Assembly: GCF_018141545.1 (NCBI RefSeq)
Contig: NZ_CP064357.1
Span: 248,001-312,000, forward strand
Source: Miltoncostaea oceani
GTDB lineage: Bacteria; Actinomycetota; Thermoleophilia; Miltoncostaeales; Miltoncostaeaceae
Reading direction: 5' to 3'
Length of the DNA stretch: 64,000 bases
Shown: piece after piece, positions 51,554 through 63,714 of the stretch
How positions within the stretch are numbered: position 1 is the first letter of the stretch
Layout of the letters: the number at the start of each line of letters is the position of its first letter
Program-made: the position numbers and the translations under genes
Notes under the pieces: generated by a model
The model's database searches: none
What the model saw: the letters and a program-made list of their open reading frames with translations, nothing else
Told to the model about the DNA's origin: nothing

Positions 51554-52702
51554 ATGGCCACGAACCCCATGGCCAAGCCGATCTCAGCAACCCCTTCCCG
51601 AGACACCGCTCCCCGAGCGGGATCTCAGTCTGCCCGACTTCGGAGGGTTGCGACATCCCTGTTGGCAACCGGGATCTCGGTGCTTTTTGCCTGCACCGTC
51701 GCGACCGCGGCACCCGCTTCGGTGGCCGTCATCGACACCTCGAGCAGTGCCGGCGCGGGGCTCCTGCCGGGTGTCGTCCTTGCCGAGGGTCCCGCCGGGG
51801 CGGATCCGCGCTCCCACGGGTCCCTGATGAGCGTCGCGATCGCCGCTCCCTGGGGCTCGGCGCCCGGCGCCCCGGTGGTCCACTACAACTGCGCGACCCC
51901 GCAGGAGCTGATCGACGGCGCCTGCGCCCTGCGGTCGATCACTGACGCCGCCGAGCGCGGGGTCGGGGTCATCTCCCTGAGCTGGAGCTTCCCGATGGCC
52001 TCGGTTCCCGAGGCATACCGCGCCGAGTTTGCGGCTGTGGTCGCCCGGGCCCGCGCCCAGGGGACGCTGGTCTTCGCAGCGGCCTACTCGGGTGGCCCGA
52101 CCTTCCCTGCGGATCTGCCGGGTGTCGTCTCGGTCGGCGCCGCCGAGGCCAACGGTTCTCCCATCGACCCGGCCGACAACGCCGCGATCCGGGTCGCGAC
52201 CCAGAACGCCCCGGGGCGGGATGCCTCGGGCGTCGAGATCGTGCGCCTCGGTTCGTCGTTCGCGACGGCCGAGGTCGCCGGGCAGGCGGCCCGGATCATC
52301 AGCGAGGAGCCGGGCGCGGGTCTCGACCGCGTGCTCGCCCGGATCGACCGCACGCTCGGCCGTTCGGCCCCCGGCGCCGCCGGTCCGGTCGCAGCCGCCC
52401 ACTCGGGGTCGCAGTCGCGCCCGGGCCGCGCCACCGCGCCGGGTCCGAGCGTCGCGAGCCTGCGCCGTCAGCTGCAGAAGTCGATCACGACCCGTCGGGC
52501 CGGCCGGGTCCTGATCATCCGCGGCACGCTGCCGCGCGGCGGGGTGCTTCGCATCTCCCACGCAGGCACGACGCGCACCCTGCGTCGCCTGCCGGCCCGG
52601 ATCCGGGTCGCCTCGCCTGCGCACCGGGTGATCCCGGCGAGTGTCAGCGTGGCCGGGGTCCGGATCGCGATCGCGATCCGCGTCCCCGCCCTGCGTCGCT
52701 AG
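51554..52702 (+). CDS. Exported subtilase-like protein with altered oxyanion site
   Basis: A 382-residue protein with a signal peptide ending near TAAPA. A compact S8-like domain follows: Asp61 in VAVIDTSSS, His88 in RSHGSLMSVAI, and Ser235 in GSSFATAEVAG, so the triad residues are present. The oxyanion Asn, normally in AAGN, is replaced: the segment reads VFAAAYSGG. The C-terminal 110 residues are Arg-rich and beta-like (LIIRGTLPRGGVLRISHAG). It may be a weak or regulated protease or a non-catalytic binding protein. Confidence 0.75.
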   Translation: MATNPMAKPISATPSRDTAPRAGSQSARLRRVATSLLATGISVLFACTVATAAPASVAVIDTSSSAGAGLLPGVVLAEGPAGADPRSHGSLMSVAIAAPWGSAPGAPVVHYNCATPQELIDGACALRSITDAAERGVGVISLSWSFPMASVPEAYRAEFAAVVARARAQGTLVFAAAYSGGPTFPADLPGVVSVGAAEANGSPIDPADNAAIRVATQNAPGRDASGVEIVRLGSSFATAEVAGQAARIISEEPGAGLDRVLARIDRTLGRSAPGAAGPVAAAHSGSQSRPGRATAPGPSVASLRRQLQKSITTRRAGRVLIIRGTLPRGGVLRISHAGTTRTLRRLPARIRVASPAHRVIPASVSVAGVRIAIAIRVPALRR

Positions 52703-53133
52703 AGCAGGTCGCCCTCTCGGGGCTCCTGGAGCGCCGGGGCTGCCGCTATCAGGCTGCCGCTCGGATCGAGACCGCTTTCTGAGAGCTCGGTGTAGAGCCG
52801 GAAGGCCTGATCCGGTGCTTCGGACTCGAGTATCTCCCCGAGGGTCGTGATCGCCGCGCCGAGGCGCTCCGACAGCTCGGCCTCGGCCTCCCTCAGCCGC
52901 TCTGCGGTTTCATGGACCTCGAACATGCGCCCGAAGTCGCCTGCGATCCCCGAGTCATCGATCTGGCTCCGCAGGCGGCCCCGCTCAGCGACTGATGCCA
53001 GGAGGGCCTGACATCCGGACTGGACGGCGCGGACGCGGCCTCCCAGATGAGGGGCGACACGGTCCTCGAGGCCACGGAAGACGAGCACCAGGTCGAGGAC
53101 GGTGTCGATCGCGGCGGGATCTCGGATGGGCAC
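52699..53133 (-). CDS. Helical protein of unknown function, 144 aa
   Basis: An acidic helical protein with coiled-coil-like stretches (EVHETAERLREAEAELSERL) and one Cys. GTG start. Its stop overlaps the stop of the subtilase-like gene at CTAG. No family recognised. Confidence 0.65.
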   Translation of the reverse strand: MPIRDPAAIDTVLDLVLVFRGLEDRVAPHLGGRVRAVQSGCQALLASVAERGRLRSQIDDSGIAGDFGRMFEVHETAERLREAEAELSERLGAAITTLGEILESEAPDQAFRLYTELSESGLDPSGSLIAAAPALQEPREGDLL

Positions 53134-53243
53134 GCCGGCATGGTCTCAAACTCAGTGCGCCGCCGCGTGCCGTACCCGGGTGTTCTCAGGTGACCCTCAG
53201 ACGGTCCCGGTGCGTAACAACTCTGATCCCTGTGAGAGCGACG

Positions 53244-53822
53244 ATGACATCCGCCGTAGTCCATGAGGAGGTGCTGATCCTCGAGCGTGCATCCGAGGGA
53301 GATGAGCGTGCCCTCGAGCTGCTGTATGACCTCTACGCGCCGGCGGCCTACGGCCTCGCGGTGCGGATGGTCGGGGAGCGCCGCGAGGCGGAGGACGTCG
53401 TCCAGGAGGCCTTCATGACGCTGTGGCGCTCCGGAGCGCGCCAGTTCGATCCGGAGCGGGGCACCGCCCGCGGATGGTTCATGGCCTCGGTGCGCAACCG
53501 CGCCTTGGATCACCTGCGCGCACGGGCCCGCCACAACCGCCGGGTCGCAGTGGCAGAGCAGGCGGCCCGGGTCGTGTCCCAGGTCGAGGCACCGACCGAG
53601 GACCTGGTCATCGCCGTCGCCCAGCAGAGCGCCGCCCGGGAGGTGCTGGCCACGCTCGGCGAGGATCAGCGTCGGGTGATCGAGCTCGCCTACTTCGACG
53701 GGCTCACCCACCGGGAGATCGCCGCGGATCTCGGAGTCCCCACGGGGACGGTCAAGAGCCGTCTCCGGGTCGGCCTGGAGAAGATGCGCACGGAGCTGAG
53801 GGAGCGGGGATGGGCGACGTGA
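53244..53822 (+). CDS. ECF sigma factor (SigK-like)
   Basis: A 192-residue sigma factor. Region 2: ALELLYDLYAPAAYGLAVRM, REAEDVVQEAFMTLWR and GWFMASVRNRALDHLRAR. Region 4: LGEDQRRVIELAYFDGLTHR with EIAADLGVPTGTVKSRLRVG. The order and the adjacent RskA-like gene are those of the SigK/RskA type. The gene overlaps the anti-sigma gene by 13 bases. Confidence 0.92.
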   Translation: MTSAVVHEEVLILERASEGDERALELLYDLYAPAAYGLAVRMVGERREAEDVVQEAFMTLWRSGARQFDPERGTARGWFMASVRNRALDHLRARARHNRRVAVAEQAARVVSQVEAPTEDLVIAVAQQSAAREVLATLGEDQRRVIELAYFDGLTHREIAADLGVPTGTVKSRLRVGLEKMRTELRERGWAT

Positions 53823-54550
53823 CCGACAATCACGCCCGCTTCGGCGATCTGCTCGCCGTCGCGGCGCTCGGTGCCGCGGATCCTGATGAGGTGGCAGAGG
53901 TGCGCGCCCACGCCACTGAGTGCGTCGTCTGCGCCGACGAGCTCCTCGGTCTGGAGAAGGCAGCGGGGGTGCTGGCCCTTGCGGTCGCCGACTGCGAGCC
54001 GCCGGATCGCCTCCGCGCGCGCGTCCTGAACGCCGCCTGGTCGGAATCCGCCCCTGCTAGCGACGCCGCGCAGCCGCCGGCCCGCGTCCAGGGCGTCGTC
54101 CACGACCTCCGCGCATGGCTCGCCTCCCGGGCTCCCCGGGGTCGTTTCCTCGTGCCCGTCGCGACCGCGGCCCTCGTCCTCGTCGTCGGTCTCGGGTCTC
54201 TCGATAGGTCCGAGACCGCTTCGCCGGTGGCTTCGGCGACCGCGCTCGTCGGCCTCGGGGCCGAAGGCCAGGACTCGGCGGGGAGCATCGCCCGGTTCGA
54301 GGAGTCGGATGTCTCCTACATCTCCGCGCGCGGGCTGCCTGCGCCTGACAGCGGCACGGAGTATGTGGTCTGGCGTATCCGCGATGGACGCTCGCAGGCT
54401 CTCGGCGTCCTCGAGGGGGCGAACCCGAGCGCGGTCATCGTCCGCGGTGTCAGCGCCGGCGACGAGATCGCCGTCACGCTCGAACCTGTCTCTGACCGGC
54501 TTCCCAGCCGCCCGAGCAGCCCTCCTGTGATGAGCGGCTCGATCGCCTGA
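53810..54550 (+). CDS. RskA-like anti-sigma factor
   Basis: A 246-residue protein with an N-terminal zinc-binding anti-sigma domain (HATECVVCADEL, the HxxxCxxC motif), one membrane span (FLVPVATAALVLVVGLGSL) and an outer RskA C-terminal domain (EYVVWRIRDGRSQALGVLEG). It should hold the sigma factor inactive until cleaved by membrane proteases on an outside signal. ATG at 53810 overlaps the sigma gene end. Confidence 0.92.
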   Translation: MGDVTDNHARFGDLLAVAALGAADPDEVAEVRAHATECVVCADELLGLEKAAGVLALAVADCEPPDRLRARVLNAAWSESAPASDAAQPPARVQGVVHDLRAWLASRAPRGRFLVPVATAALVLVVGLGSLDRSETASPVASATALVGLGAEGQDSAGSIARFEESDVSYISARGLPAPDSGTEYVVWRIRDGRSQALGVLEGANPSAVIVRGVSAGDEIAVTLEPVSDRLPSRPSSPPVMSGSIA

Positions 54551-54602
54551 GCTGAGGCATCTCCAGGTACGAAGGCTGAGCTGCAGGGGCACCCAGGTGA
54601 CG

Positions 54603-54608
54603 TAGTGT
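54603..54608 (+). promoter_or_regulatory. Putative -10 box of a leaderless gene
   Basis: TAGTGT ends 6 bases before the ATG at 54615. Confidence 0.5.
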
Positions 54609-54614
54609 CATCAC

Positions 54615-55031
54615 ATGCCTCGCTCCCTCGGCCCGGCCCCCGCCGGGCTCATCGTTCGAGACAGCCGGCGCCTTGTCTGCCAGAACGGCACGAGCAACAA
54701 GGAGTACATCGGCGAGATCTGTGAGGACCCGCGACAGCCCGGGGTCTGGTTCGGGGTCTGCCGCTGGGGCCGGATCGGCGCCGCGAGCAGCGACTCACTC
54801 GTCGCTCGCGGCCCGAGCTTCCGGGCCGTCGCGAGCGAGGTCCACACGAAGCTCCAACAGAAGCTGAGGGGCCGTGGCTCCTCGGTCTACCAGACCGACG
54901 ACGGCGCGCCGCTCCGCTTCTTCACCGAGCCATCAGCCACTCCGGTGCCCGAGCCCGAGCCGGTCGTCGAGGCCGCCCCGGCCCCGAGCTACCGCAGCGT
55001 CAGCGATCTCATGAGGCGCCACTCCCGCTGA
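54615..55031 (+). CDS. WGR-domain protein, 138 aa
   Basis: Residues of about 18-95 form a WGR domain: SNKEYIGEICEDPRQPGVWF, VCRWGRIGAASSDS and SEVHTKLQQKLRGRGSSVYQ. WGR domains bind nucleic acid and occur in PARP-type enzymes and in short bacterial proteins. Here it stands alone, with a Pro/Glu-rich tail and a basic end. Leaderless by its TAGTGT box. Confidence 0.85.
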   Translation: MPRSLGPAPAGLIVRDSRRLVCQNGTSNKEYIGEICEDPRQPGVWFGVCRWGRIGAASSDSLVARGPSFRAVASEVHTKLQQKLRGRGSSVYQTDDGAPLRFFTEPSATPVPEPEPVVEAAPAPSYRSVSDLMRRHSR

Positions 55032-55193
55032 GGTGAGTGTGGGAGTGGCGCCGCCTCCAAGTCGGAGGCCGAGCGCGCACCTCCCAATCCCCCACTGTCC
55101 GTTGGGTTGTGCGTCCCGGGGACGCGCGATGTTCCCTGGCGGTTCATCACGGGCGGGGAGTAGACGGCAGGGAGATATCGTCGGAATCGACCC

Positions 55194-56546
55194 TTGACCA
55201 TTGGGGAGGTGGCTCGGGACCTTCCAGGGCATAGGGTCGGCCCTGCCCGCCTCCGAACAAGCGCAGCAACCTTGCGACGCCTCACCGCCCTCATAGTCTC
55301 ATCGGTCCTCGCAGCAGTGGCTCTCTGGCTACCCTCGGGCGGTGCCGCGCACTCGGGAGCAAGCGAGCTCGCCGGCCTGAACGCGTTTCGCGCGCTCCAC
55401 GGCCTCACACCCGATCTGCAGTTGGACGACAAGCTCTCGTCTCTCTGTCGCGCGCGCAACGAGTTCTTCGCACAGCATCCGACCCAGTCCGGGCACGCGC
55501 TCTCGCCTGACCTGCCCGGCTACAGCACCCAGGCTGCCATCGGCGCTGCGATCTCGGGACTCGGCTTCGGAAGCTTCGCGACACCGAGCACCCCCTTCTA
55601 CCGATACACCGGCGTCGGACGCGGGACCTCAGCGGCGTACCACTTGGCGCCCCTCATCTCCCCGCGGGTCACTCACTTCGGAGCGGACTCGCTCGGCGGC
55701 GTCTTCTGCGGCAATGGGTTCGAAGGCTACTTCGACGAATCCCTTCCCGGGTTTGTCGAGGGGACGATGGGCACGATCCGGTACGTCGCCCGTCCTCCCG
55801 ACCCTGTCGGGCGCGTCTACACCTTCCCGGGGCCGGGAATGCCGGTCCCGTATGAGGAGTTCACCGGAGGAGAGAGACCGATCGGCATCCCGGAGGCGAC
55901 GGGGTTGCCGTCGACCCACGGCCCGGTCCTCTGGGTGATGCCGTACGGGGGCGTGATGGCGGGAGAGTTCGCCTACTACGCCGACCACGCCCAAGTGGTG
56001 GGCCCGGAAGGGGCGGTCGCCGTTCGGACGATCGATATCTCACACCCGGGCGTGCCTACCGGCAACAGTGGATACGCTCACACCGCCTCGGTGCCAGACG
56101 GCGTCCTGATCGTCGTCGACGCGCCATTGAAGCCGCTCACCCGCTACACCGCGACCGCCACGGTGCGTGGCTACTCGACAGGGCGGACGCTGAGCCACAC
56201 GTGGTCGTTCACGACAGGGCGGCCCGAGCCGCAGGAGACCCAGGAAGAACTGAACGCATCGGCGGGGCCCTGGACCCGGCCGGCACCGCGGCCGCAGCTC
56301 ACGCCGCTGCGACGCGTCTGGCGACAGCGCCTCGTCAAGTTGCGACTGACTGTTCCCGTCGCGACCCGGCGCATCCAGATCCGCGTCGCAGGCGCCCCCA
56401 TGGTCAGTCGCAAACCCGCCAAGACGATCCTGGTCCGCCTGCCAGCCCGCCTCGGCCGGCACCTCATCCGGGTGAAGGCTCTCCCGAGCGGCCGCGTCCT
56501 GCGTGCGGTGGTTGTGCGGAAGGCGCATCGGGGGCGCGACCGGTAA
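55194..56546 (+). CDS. Exported CAP-like protein with Arg-rich beta tail, 450 aa
   Basis: A signal peptide lies at about residues 28-52 (RRLTALIVSSVLAAVALWLP). The next 150 residues resemble a bacterial CAP (CAP/PR-1, SCP) domain in its opening helix (NAFRALHGLTPDLQLDDKL) with two Cys; I hold this as probable. A beta domain and a basic C-terminal beta repeat (LVKLRLTVPVATRRIQIRVA) follow, a tail type also seen in the subtilase-like protein. The TTG at 55194 is only one possible start; GTG at 55209 fits equally. Confidence 0.7.
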   Translation: MTIGEVARDLPGHRVGPARLRTSAATLRRLTALIVSSVLAAVALWLPSGGAAHSGASELAGLNAFRALHGLTPDLQLDDKLSSLCRARNEFFAQHPTQSGHALSPDLPGYSTQAAIGAAISGLGFGSFATPSTPFYRYTGVGRGTSAAYHLAPLISPRVTHFGADSLGGVFCGNGFEGYFDESLPGFVEGTMGTIRYVARPPDPVGRVYTFPGPGMPVPYEEFTGGERPIGIPEATGLPSTHGPVLWVMPYGGVMAGEFAYYADHAQVVGPEGAVAVRTIDISHPGVPTGNSGYAHTASVPDGVLIVVDAPLKPLTRYTATATVRGYSTGRTLSHTWSFTTGRPEPQETQEELNASAGPWTRPAPRPQLTPLRRVWRQRLVKLRLTVPVATRRIQIRVAGAPMVSRKPAKTILVRLPARLGRHLIRVKALPSGRVLRAVVVRKAHRGRDR

Positions 56547-56724
56547 TCCGCCCAAGGCGACGCCAACTCGTTCGGGTGGTGTCGAAACCTTCCTGGCAGA
56601 ACGCCTGAGGCGAGGGGCGAGCCTCTCCGCGGACCGACGGCCCTCATGTTTCCCTTCCGGGGCCGCGGGCCCGCCCCAGGCGAGAGACCGGCACCCGTTG
56701 TCGAGGGACGCCGAGGATGGGGGC

Positions 56725-57567
56725 ATGAGCAGACTGCTTCTCATCGACCTCTCGAACCTGACCCACCGCTCCATCCACGGATACCCGCCCCTGTCAGACA
56801 GCTCCGGGCGCCCGACCCATGGTGCTCATGGCGCCGGCGCGATCACCCTGAAGATGATCGGCGCCCATCGGCCGACCCACCTCGTGGCCGCCTGCGACTC
56901 ACCGCGCGCGGATCTCGTCAGGCGCACCATCTACGCCCCCTACAAGGCACACCGGGTCGACGCTGATGACTCGGTGTCCCACCAGCTTGCTCTCGCCGAG
57001 AAGGTGCTGGCGGCTCTCGGGGCGCGGCTGGAGCGGTGCGCCGGCTGGGAGGCCGATGATGTGATCGCGACCCTGGCGCGTCGCTGGGAGGGCGATGAGG
57101 TGGTGATCTGCTCGGGGGACAAGGACCTGCTCGCCCTCGTGGACGAGCGGACCCGGGTTCACCTGCTGGGTCGCGACGTCTTCGTCAACCCGCAGATCTG
57201 CCAGGACCTCACGGGCCTCGATCCGCGCCAGATGACCGACTACAAGGCCTTGGTCGGCGACAGCTCGGATGGCTTTCCCGGGGTGCCTGGGATCGGGGAC
57301 AAGGGGGCCAAGGCGCTCCTGTCGCTCTACGGAGACCTGGACGGTGTGATCGCGGCTTTCGCGCGTGGGGAGCTCACCGGCAGGGCAGCCAGCGCCATGG
57401 CGGCGGGCGAGCAGATGGGAAGGGTGAGCTACCAGCTGGCCCGGATGCGCGAGGACCTGGATCTGGACCTCAGGCCCGCGCCGTGGAGCTTCAGCGCCGA
57501 GAGCGCCGATGCGCTCGATCGACTCGAGATGCGCTCGCTGGCTGACCGCGTCCGCCGCGAGATCTGA
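56725..57567 (+). CDS. 5'-3' exonuclease (FEN1/PolA N-domain type)
   Basis: A 280-residue nuclease like the N-terminal domain of DNA polymerase I. Metal-binding and helical motifs: LLLIDLSNLTHRS, RTIYAPYKAHR, AGWEADDVIATLA, CSGDKDLLALV and, for the helix-3-turn-helix, GDSSDGFPGVPGIGDKGAKA. It removes 5' flaps or primers. Being free of a polymerase domain it may serve an accessory element or repair. A perfect palindrome terminator follows. Confidence 0.93.
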   Translation: MSRLLLIDLSNLTHRSIHGYPPLSDSSGRPTHGAHGAGAITLKMIGAHRPTHLVAACDSPRADLVRRTIYAPYKAHRVDADDSVSHQLALAEKVLAALGARLERCAGWEADDVIATLARRWEGDEVVICSGDKDLLALVDERTRVHLLGRDVFVNPQICQDLTGLDPRQMTDYKALVGDSSDGFPGVPGIGDKGAKALLSLYGDLDGVIAAFARGELTGRAASAMAAGEQMGRVSYQLARMREDLDLDLRPAPWSFSAESADALDRLEMRSLADRVRREI

Positions 57568-57601
57568 GGACCGGCCGGATCCGATCGGATCCGGCCGGTC
57601 C
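57568..57601. terminator. Perfect 34-base palindrome, terminator
   Basis: GGACCGGCCGGATCCGA is followed by its reverse complement. It sits directly after the exonuclease stop and 8 bases from the stop of the convergent gene. Confidence 0.8.
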
Positions 57602-57608
57602 CGAGGGC

Positions 57609-58412
57609 CTAGCCGACGAACCCGCCGCCGGTGTTGAAGACCGACGGACCGCAGAAGGCGCCGCGACGGAAGGTGGTCCTGTTCGTGCCGTCGCTCATGC
57701 GCACGACGATCCGCGAGTCCCGGAAGCCGTGGTACCTGCCATCGAGGCCGAGGCGCACGCGCACCTGGCCGTGGCGCGGGGTCGCGCCCTGGCGCACGGC
57801 GTTGCGCGGACGCGTCGTCCATGAGCGGCAGACGGTCCGAAGCACCCGGCGACCGGTCGCCCGGGCCGCGGGCCGGACCACGTCAGGCGCCCCGGGGGCG
57901 GTAACGGGGGGCAGAGGGGCTCCGCTCGGCGCGACCGGGACAGGGGCCGGATCGGCCACCGGGGAGGCCACCGGAGCCGGCGCCGGGGGCGGGGTGGCCG
58001 GAGGGGCGGGGGTGGCCGGGATCACCGGGGGCGGGACCGTCGCCGGAGGGGCCTGGTTCGTGCAGGTCAGGGTCTTCTGGGCGATGGTGCGCGGGGCGTA
58101 GGTGTAGCCCCAGCCCCGGTAGCTCGCCTTCAGGGTGATGGTGACCGTCCCCTCGAGGGCCAGCGGGATGCTCACCGGGCCGACGGCGGAGGTCGTGAAA
58201 TCGACCCTCTTGCTCGCCAGCAGGGTGCTGCCGCGGTAGACCTCGCCGACCATCCAGTTGCGGTCGCCCGCCTTGAAGTCGCTGCCCGAGAAGGTCGCGA
58301 CCTCGCAGGTCAGCGTTCCCGAGGCTTTCGTGGCGGTGGCGATCTGCGGAGCGATCAGGCAGCCAGAGACCATCAGTGCGCTTGTGAGACCCGTCAGTGC
58401 TCGGCGGTTCAT
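57609..58412 (-). CDS. Secreted protein with Pro-rich linker, 267 aa
   Basis: A signal peptide (RALTGLTSALMVSGCLIAPQ) leads to a beta-rich domain (about 30-115) with two Cys, a Pro/Ala/Val linker (about 118-185) and a C-terminal beta domain with two Cys (TVCRSWTTRPRN, GAFCGPSVF). Probably a surface or wall-binding protein. No known family recognised. Confidence 0.75.
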   Translation of the reverse strand: MNRRALTGLTSALMVSGCLIAPQIATATKASGTLTCEVATFSGSDFKAGDRNWMVGEVYRGSTLLASKRVDFTTSAVGPVSIPLALEGTVTITLKASYRGWGYTYAPRTIAQKTLTCTNQAPPATVPPPVIPATPAPPATPPPAPAPVASPVADPAPVPVAPSGAPLPPVTAPGAPDVVRPAARATGRRVLRTVCRSWTTRPRNAVRQGATPRHGQVRVRLGLDGRYHGFRDSRIVVRMSDGTNRTTFRRGAFCGPSVFNTGGGFVG

Positions 58413-58789
58413 GTTCTTCCTCAGTTCATCTCTGACCGTCGGGCTTGACGACCATCGTGTACGACGCTAGTGAGGAGGAACGTAGGCCGGCTGAGGTCTT
58501 GTGCCGGTCAGTCTTTGTGAGAGCAAGCCTAACCCGATGACAGTCTGAGCGAGCCCGAAGTCCTGGGAGCTTCTAGGGTTTGCACACCATCAGCCAGGCT
58601 CCCGAGAGAGCCCGCTGATATCGGACGTGCCAGAGCCCGTCGATCGCAGGCATCCGCGGCAGGTCGTCCCGCCGATCGCCTTCGGGCCCGAGGTCCAGGC
58701 GTCTCACCCCCGCCTTCCGGGGAGTTGCCGACGGGATCCCGTGGGACATAGCCTGCGCCGGTCACCTGACCGACAGCGGAGCTGGCGCG
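58413..58789. other. Intergenic region between divergent secreted-protein genes
   Basis: About 377 bases without a convincing gene; small open frames here are Arg/Pro-rich and look like noise. It should hold the promoters of both flanking genes. No palindrome of note was found by eye. Confidence 0.45.
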
Positions 58790-60655
58790 ATGCCCCGAGG
58801 CCTTCCCTTCCCGTCACGCCTCGCCGGCGCGATGCTGACCTGTGTGGCGCTCGCCCTGGGAGCGGTCGGGGTGATGGGGGCCGATGAGGCCGCCGCGGCC
58901 CCGAGCGGTGCGGTCCGGGTCAGCGTCTCGTCGTTGCCGTCGGGTCAGCCGGCGCGCGTCGTCCTCAGTCGCTCGGGACAGCGGACACGGGTGGTCTCCG
59001 CCCAGAAGAAGACCCTGAGGGGGCTCGCGCCCGGTCGCTGGAGAGTGGTGGTCCAGCCGGTCACGGCGCGCCGGCGGACCGGGGCGGTCCGGGCAGGGGC
59101 GCGCATCAGCCCCGTGAGGGCCCGCTTGACTGTGACGGTCCGCCGCGGCCGGGTGGTGGCCTTGCGGGTGGCCTACGGGACGATCATCAACCCGCGTGTG
59201 TCCCGGGCGCCGAGGGTTCTCGGGGTGTCCGGCGCCCCGGGGCGCCCGAGCGCGGTGCGGGTCCCGCGCTCCTCGAGCGCGCGCGTCGGTGACTACGTGG
59301 TCTCCGGGCCGACGGATGCTCTGCCGTACGGCCTGATCGCGCGGGTCTCCTCGGCCTCCAACGCAGCCGGTGCCCGGCAGCTCGGTCTCCAGCATGTCCC
59401 CGTCTCAGATGTCGCCCCGGTGATCTCCTACTCAGGCCCGCTGGTCGGGGTGCGGGAAGCCCCGAGGATCCAGGCCTTCGGCGGGGACGCCGACCTCAGC
59501 CTGTTGGGAAGCAGCTGCGGACTCACCGGCGGAACGCGTCTGTCCGGGGGCTTCGACCTCGGCTCACCGCGGGTCGAGGCCGACTTCAACGCGTCCCTGT
59601 TCGGCGGTGGCCCGAGGGCTGACCTGATCATCCGGGCCCGGCCGTCCTTCAACTTCAGCTACCTGGCCTCCGCCGGGTTCTTCTGCGAGAAGGAGATCGC
59701 GGCCGTCGCGGTGGTCGGAGTGATCCCGGCGCCTGTGCCGATCCCGGTCTACGCGGCGGTGCCGCTGAAGATCAGGGCGCAGTCCACGGCCTCGGCGTCG
59801 ATCGAGACAACGGTCTCGTGGGACCTGGCGGTCGGGATGCGCACGCGCCGCGCGGGGGTCCTCCTCGCGGCACGGCCGGTGTTCGAGGCGTCGAATCCGT
59901 CGGCGTCGATCACCGTCTCCACGAGCTCGGAGACCAAGATCGGACCCTCTCTCGGCTTCGAGGTGGGCGTCGGCGTCCGCTCGGCACTCAGCGTCAACCT
60001 CGAGGTGGAGAGCGCCGTCGAGTTCTCCGCCCGGCCCGATGAGTGCTCCTGGGACTGGCGCCTCGGCGGCTTCACCGTCAAGGGCAGCGCGGGCCCCCTG
60101 TCGATCAACACCCCGCCGGCCGGAGAGATCAACCACCGGATCTGGACCGGGTGTGGGGGCTCGACCTTCGGCCGCGCGCCGAACGCGATCCGGAGCGTCG
60201 ACTTCCTCAACCGCGACTACACGATCCTCTGCCCTCCGGGCGACCGGGTCACGGCGATTCAGGTACGCAACGGTCGTTGGAGCTCCGCAACCAGCAATCC
60301 TCCTGGGGACTTCCCCACCATCCAGCCCATCATCTCCTACGGCGATGCCACCGGCGACGGCCGTGAGGACGCCGCCCTCTACACCGACTGCTCGGCCGGT
60401 GGATCAGGGTCGGTTCCTAACACGCTGGTGTTCGAGATGGGTGCTGACGGCCAGGTGCGTCAGGTCGGCGGCGTGGTGTTCGGGCGCCGCCCGACCCTCT
60501 CCGGCGGCGTCCTCACCACGCGCCTGTTCCTACGGACCATCTCTGACCCCGCTGGGTCTCCAAGCATCGAGCAGATCGACCAGTGGCGGTTCCAGAACGG
60601 CGACTGGGTGAAGTTCTCCTCGGTCAAGCAACCGTATTCGGGCCCGGATGTCTGA
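58790..60655 (+). CDS. Large secreted protein of unknown function, 621 aa
   Basis: A signal peptide (LAGAMLTCVALALGAVGVM, cleavage near AAAA) precedes an Arg-rich N-terminal beta domain (about 40-140). The middle holds long beta strands with many Ser/Ala and six or more Cys, consistent with a large extracellular beta protein. The last 150 residues include GDATGDGREDAALYTDC, an FG-GAP-like or calcium-binding beta-propeller blade signature. No named family was recognised. Likely attached to the cell surface or released. Confidence 0.75.
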   Translation: MPRGLPFPSRLAGAMLTCVALALGAVGVMGADEAAAAPSGAVRVSVSSLPSGQPARVVLSRSGQRTRVVSAQKKTLRGLAPGRWRVVVQPVTARRRTGAVRAGARISPVRARLTVTVRRGRVVALRVAYGTIINPRVSRAPRVLGVSGAPGRPSAVRVPRSSSARVGDYVVSGPTDALPYGLIARVSSASNAAGARQLGLQHVPVSDVAPVISYSGPLVGVREAPRIQAFGGDADLSLLGSSCGLTGGTRLSGGFDLGSPRVEADFNASLFGGGPRADLIIRARPSFNFSYLASAGFFCEKEIAAVAVVGVIPAPVPIPVYAAVPLKIRAQSTASASIETTVSWDLAVGMRTRRAGVLLAARPVFEASNPSASITVSTSSETKIGPSLGFEVGVGVRSALSVNLEVESAVEFSARPDECSWDWRLGGFTVKGSAGPLSINTPPAGEINHRIWTGCGGSTFGRAPNAIRSVDFLNRDYTILCPPGDRVTAIQVRNGRWSSATSNPPGDFPTIQPIISYGDATGDGREDAALYTDCSAGGSGSVPNTLVFEMGADGQVRQVGGVVFGRRPTLSGGVLTTRLFLRTISDPAGSPSIEQIDQWRFQNGDWVKFSSVKQPYSGPDV

Positions 60656-60665
60656 CCGCCGCAGC

Positions 60666-60697
60666 GGACGGCGGAGAGTCTCCGGGGCCCGCCGTCC
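60666..60697. terminator. Hairpin between converging genes
   Basis: GGACGGCGG and CCGCCGTCC, exact inverted repeats, with a 14-base loop that can pair partly. It follows the large secreted gene's stop by 10 bases. Confidence 0.6.
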
Positions 60698-60715
60698 TCG
60701 GGCGGCCCTCCGGGG

Positions 60716-61060
60716 CTAACGCTTGCGCAGGAGCTGGCGCGCTGATTCGAAGAGGGTCTCGGCGAGTGAGAGGAGCGCCGCGTCGTCCCACTCTTCAGGC
60801 GGTTCCACCTCGATGACGGTGCTCCAGACCGGACGGGCGAAGGGATCGGGGTCGCGCCCTGCCGGGAGGCGTGTGAGGATGACGTGATCCTCCTCGGCCT
60901 CGCTGACGAAGACCGAGAAACTCGGGCTGAGCGCCCCGAATGCGAAGCCCTCGAAGATGAAGTCCACCGCTTGACGCGCCGACAGGACGGGTTCCCGCGG
61001 CTTGCTGAGAATCGTTTCGAGGCGGGCCCTCGCTCGCGCCGTCGCCTCGTCGATGTGCAT
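60716..61060 (-). CDS. Small protein of unknown function, 114 aa
   Basis: A soluble alpha/beta protein (SARQAVDFIFEGFAFGALSP, then a strand VFVSEAEEDHVILTRLPAGR and a C-terminal helix). It looks like a small domain of the SMI1/immunity or DUF size class, but I cannot name it. ATG at 61060 is the first Met after the upstream gene; the S8 gene ends 11 bases before. Confidence 0.65.
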   Translation of the reverse strand: MHIDEATARARARLETILSKPREPVLSARQAVDFIFEGFAFGALSPSFSVFVSEAEEDHVILTRLPAGRDPDPFARPVWSTVIEVEPPEEWDDAALLSLAETLFESARQLLRKR

Positions 61061-61071
61061 CGCCGCTGAGG

Positions 61072-63714
<2,643 letters not shown>

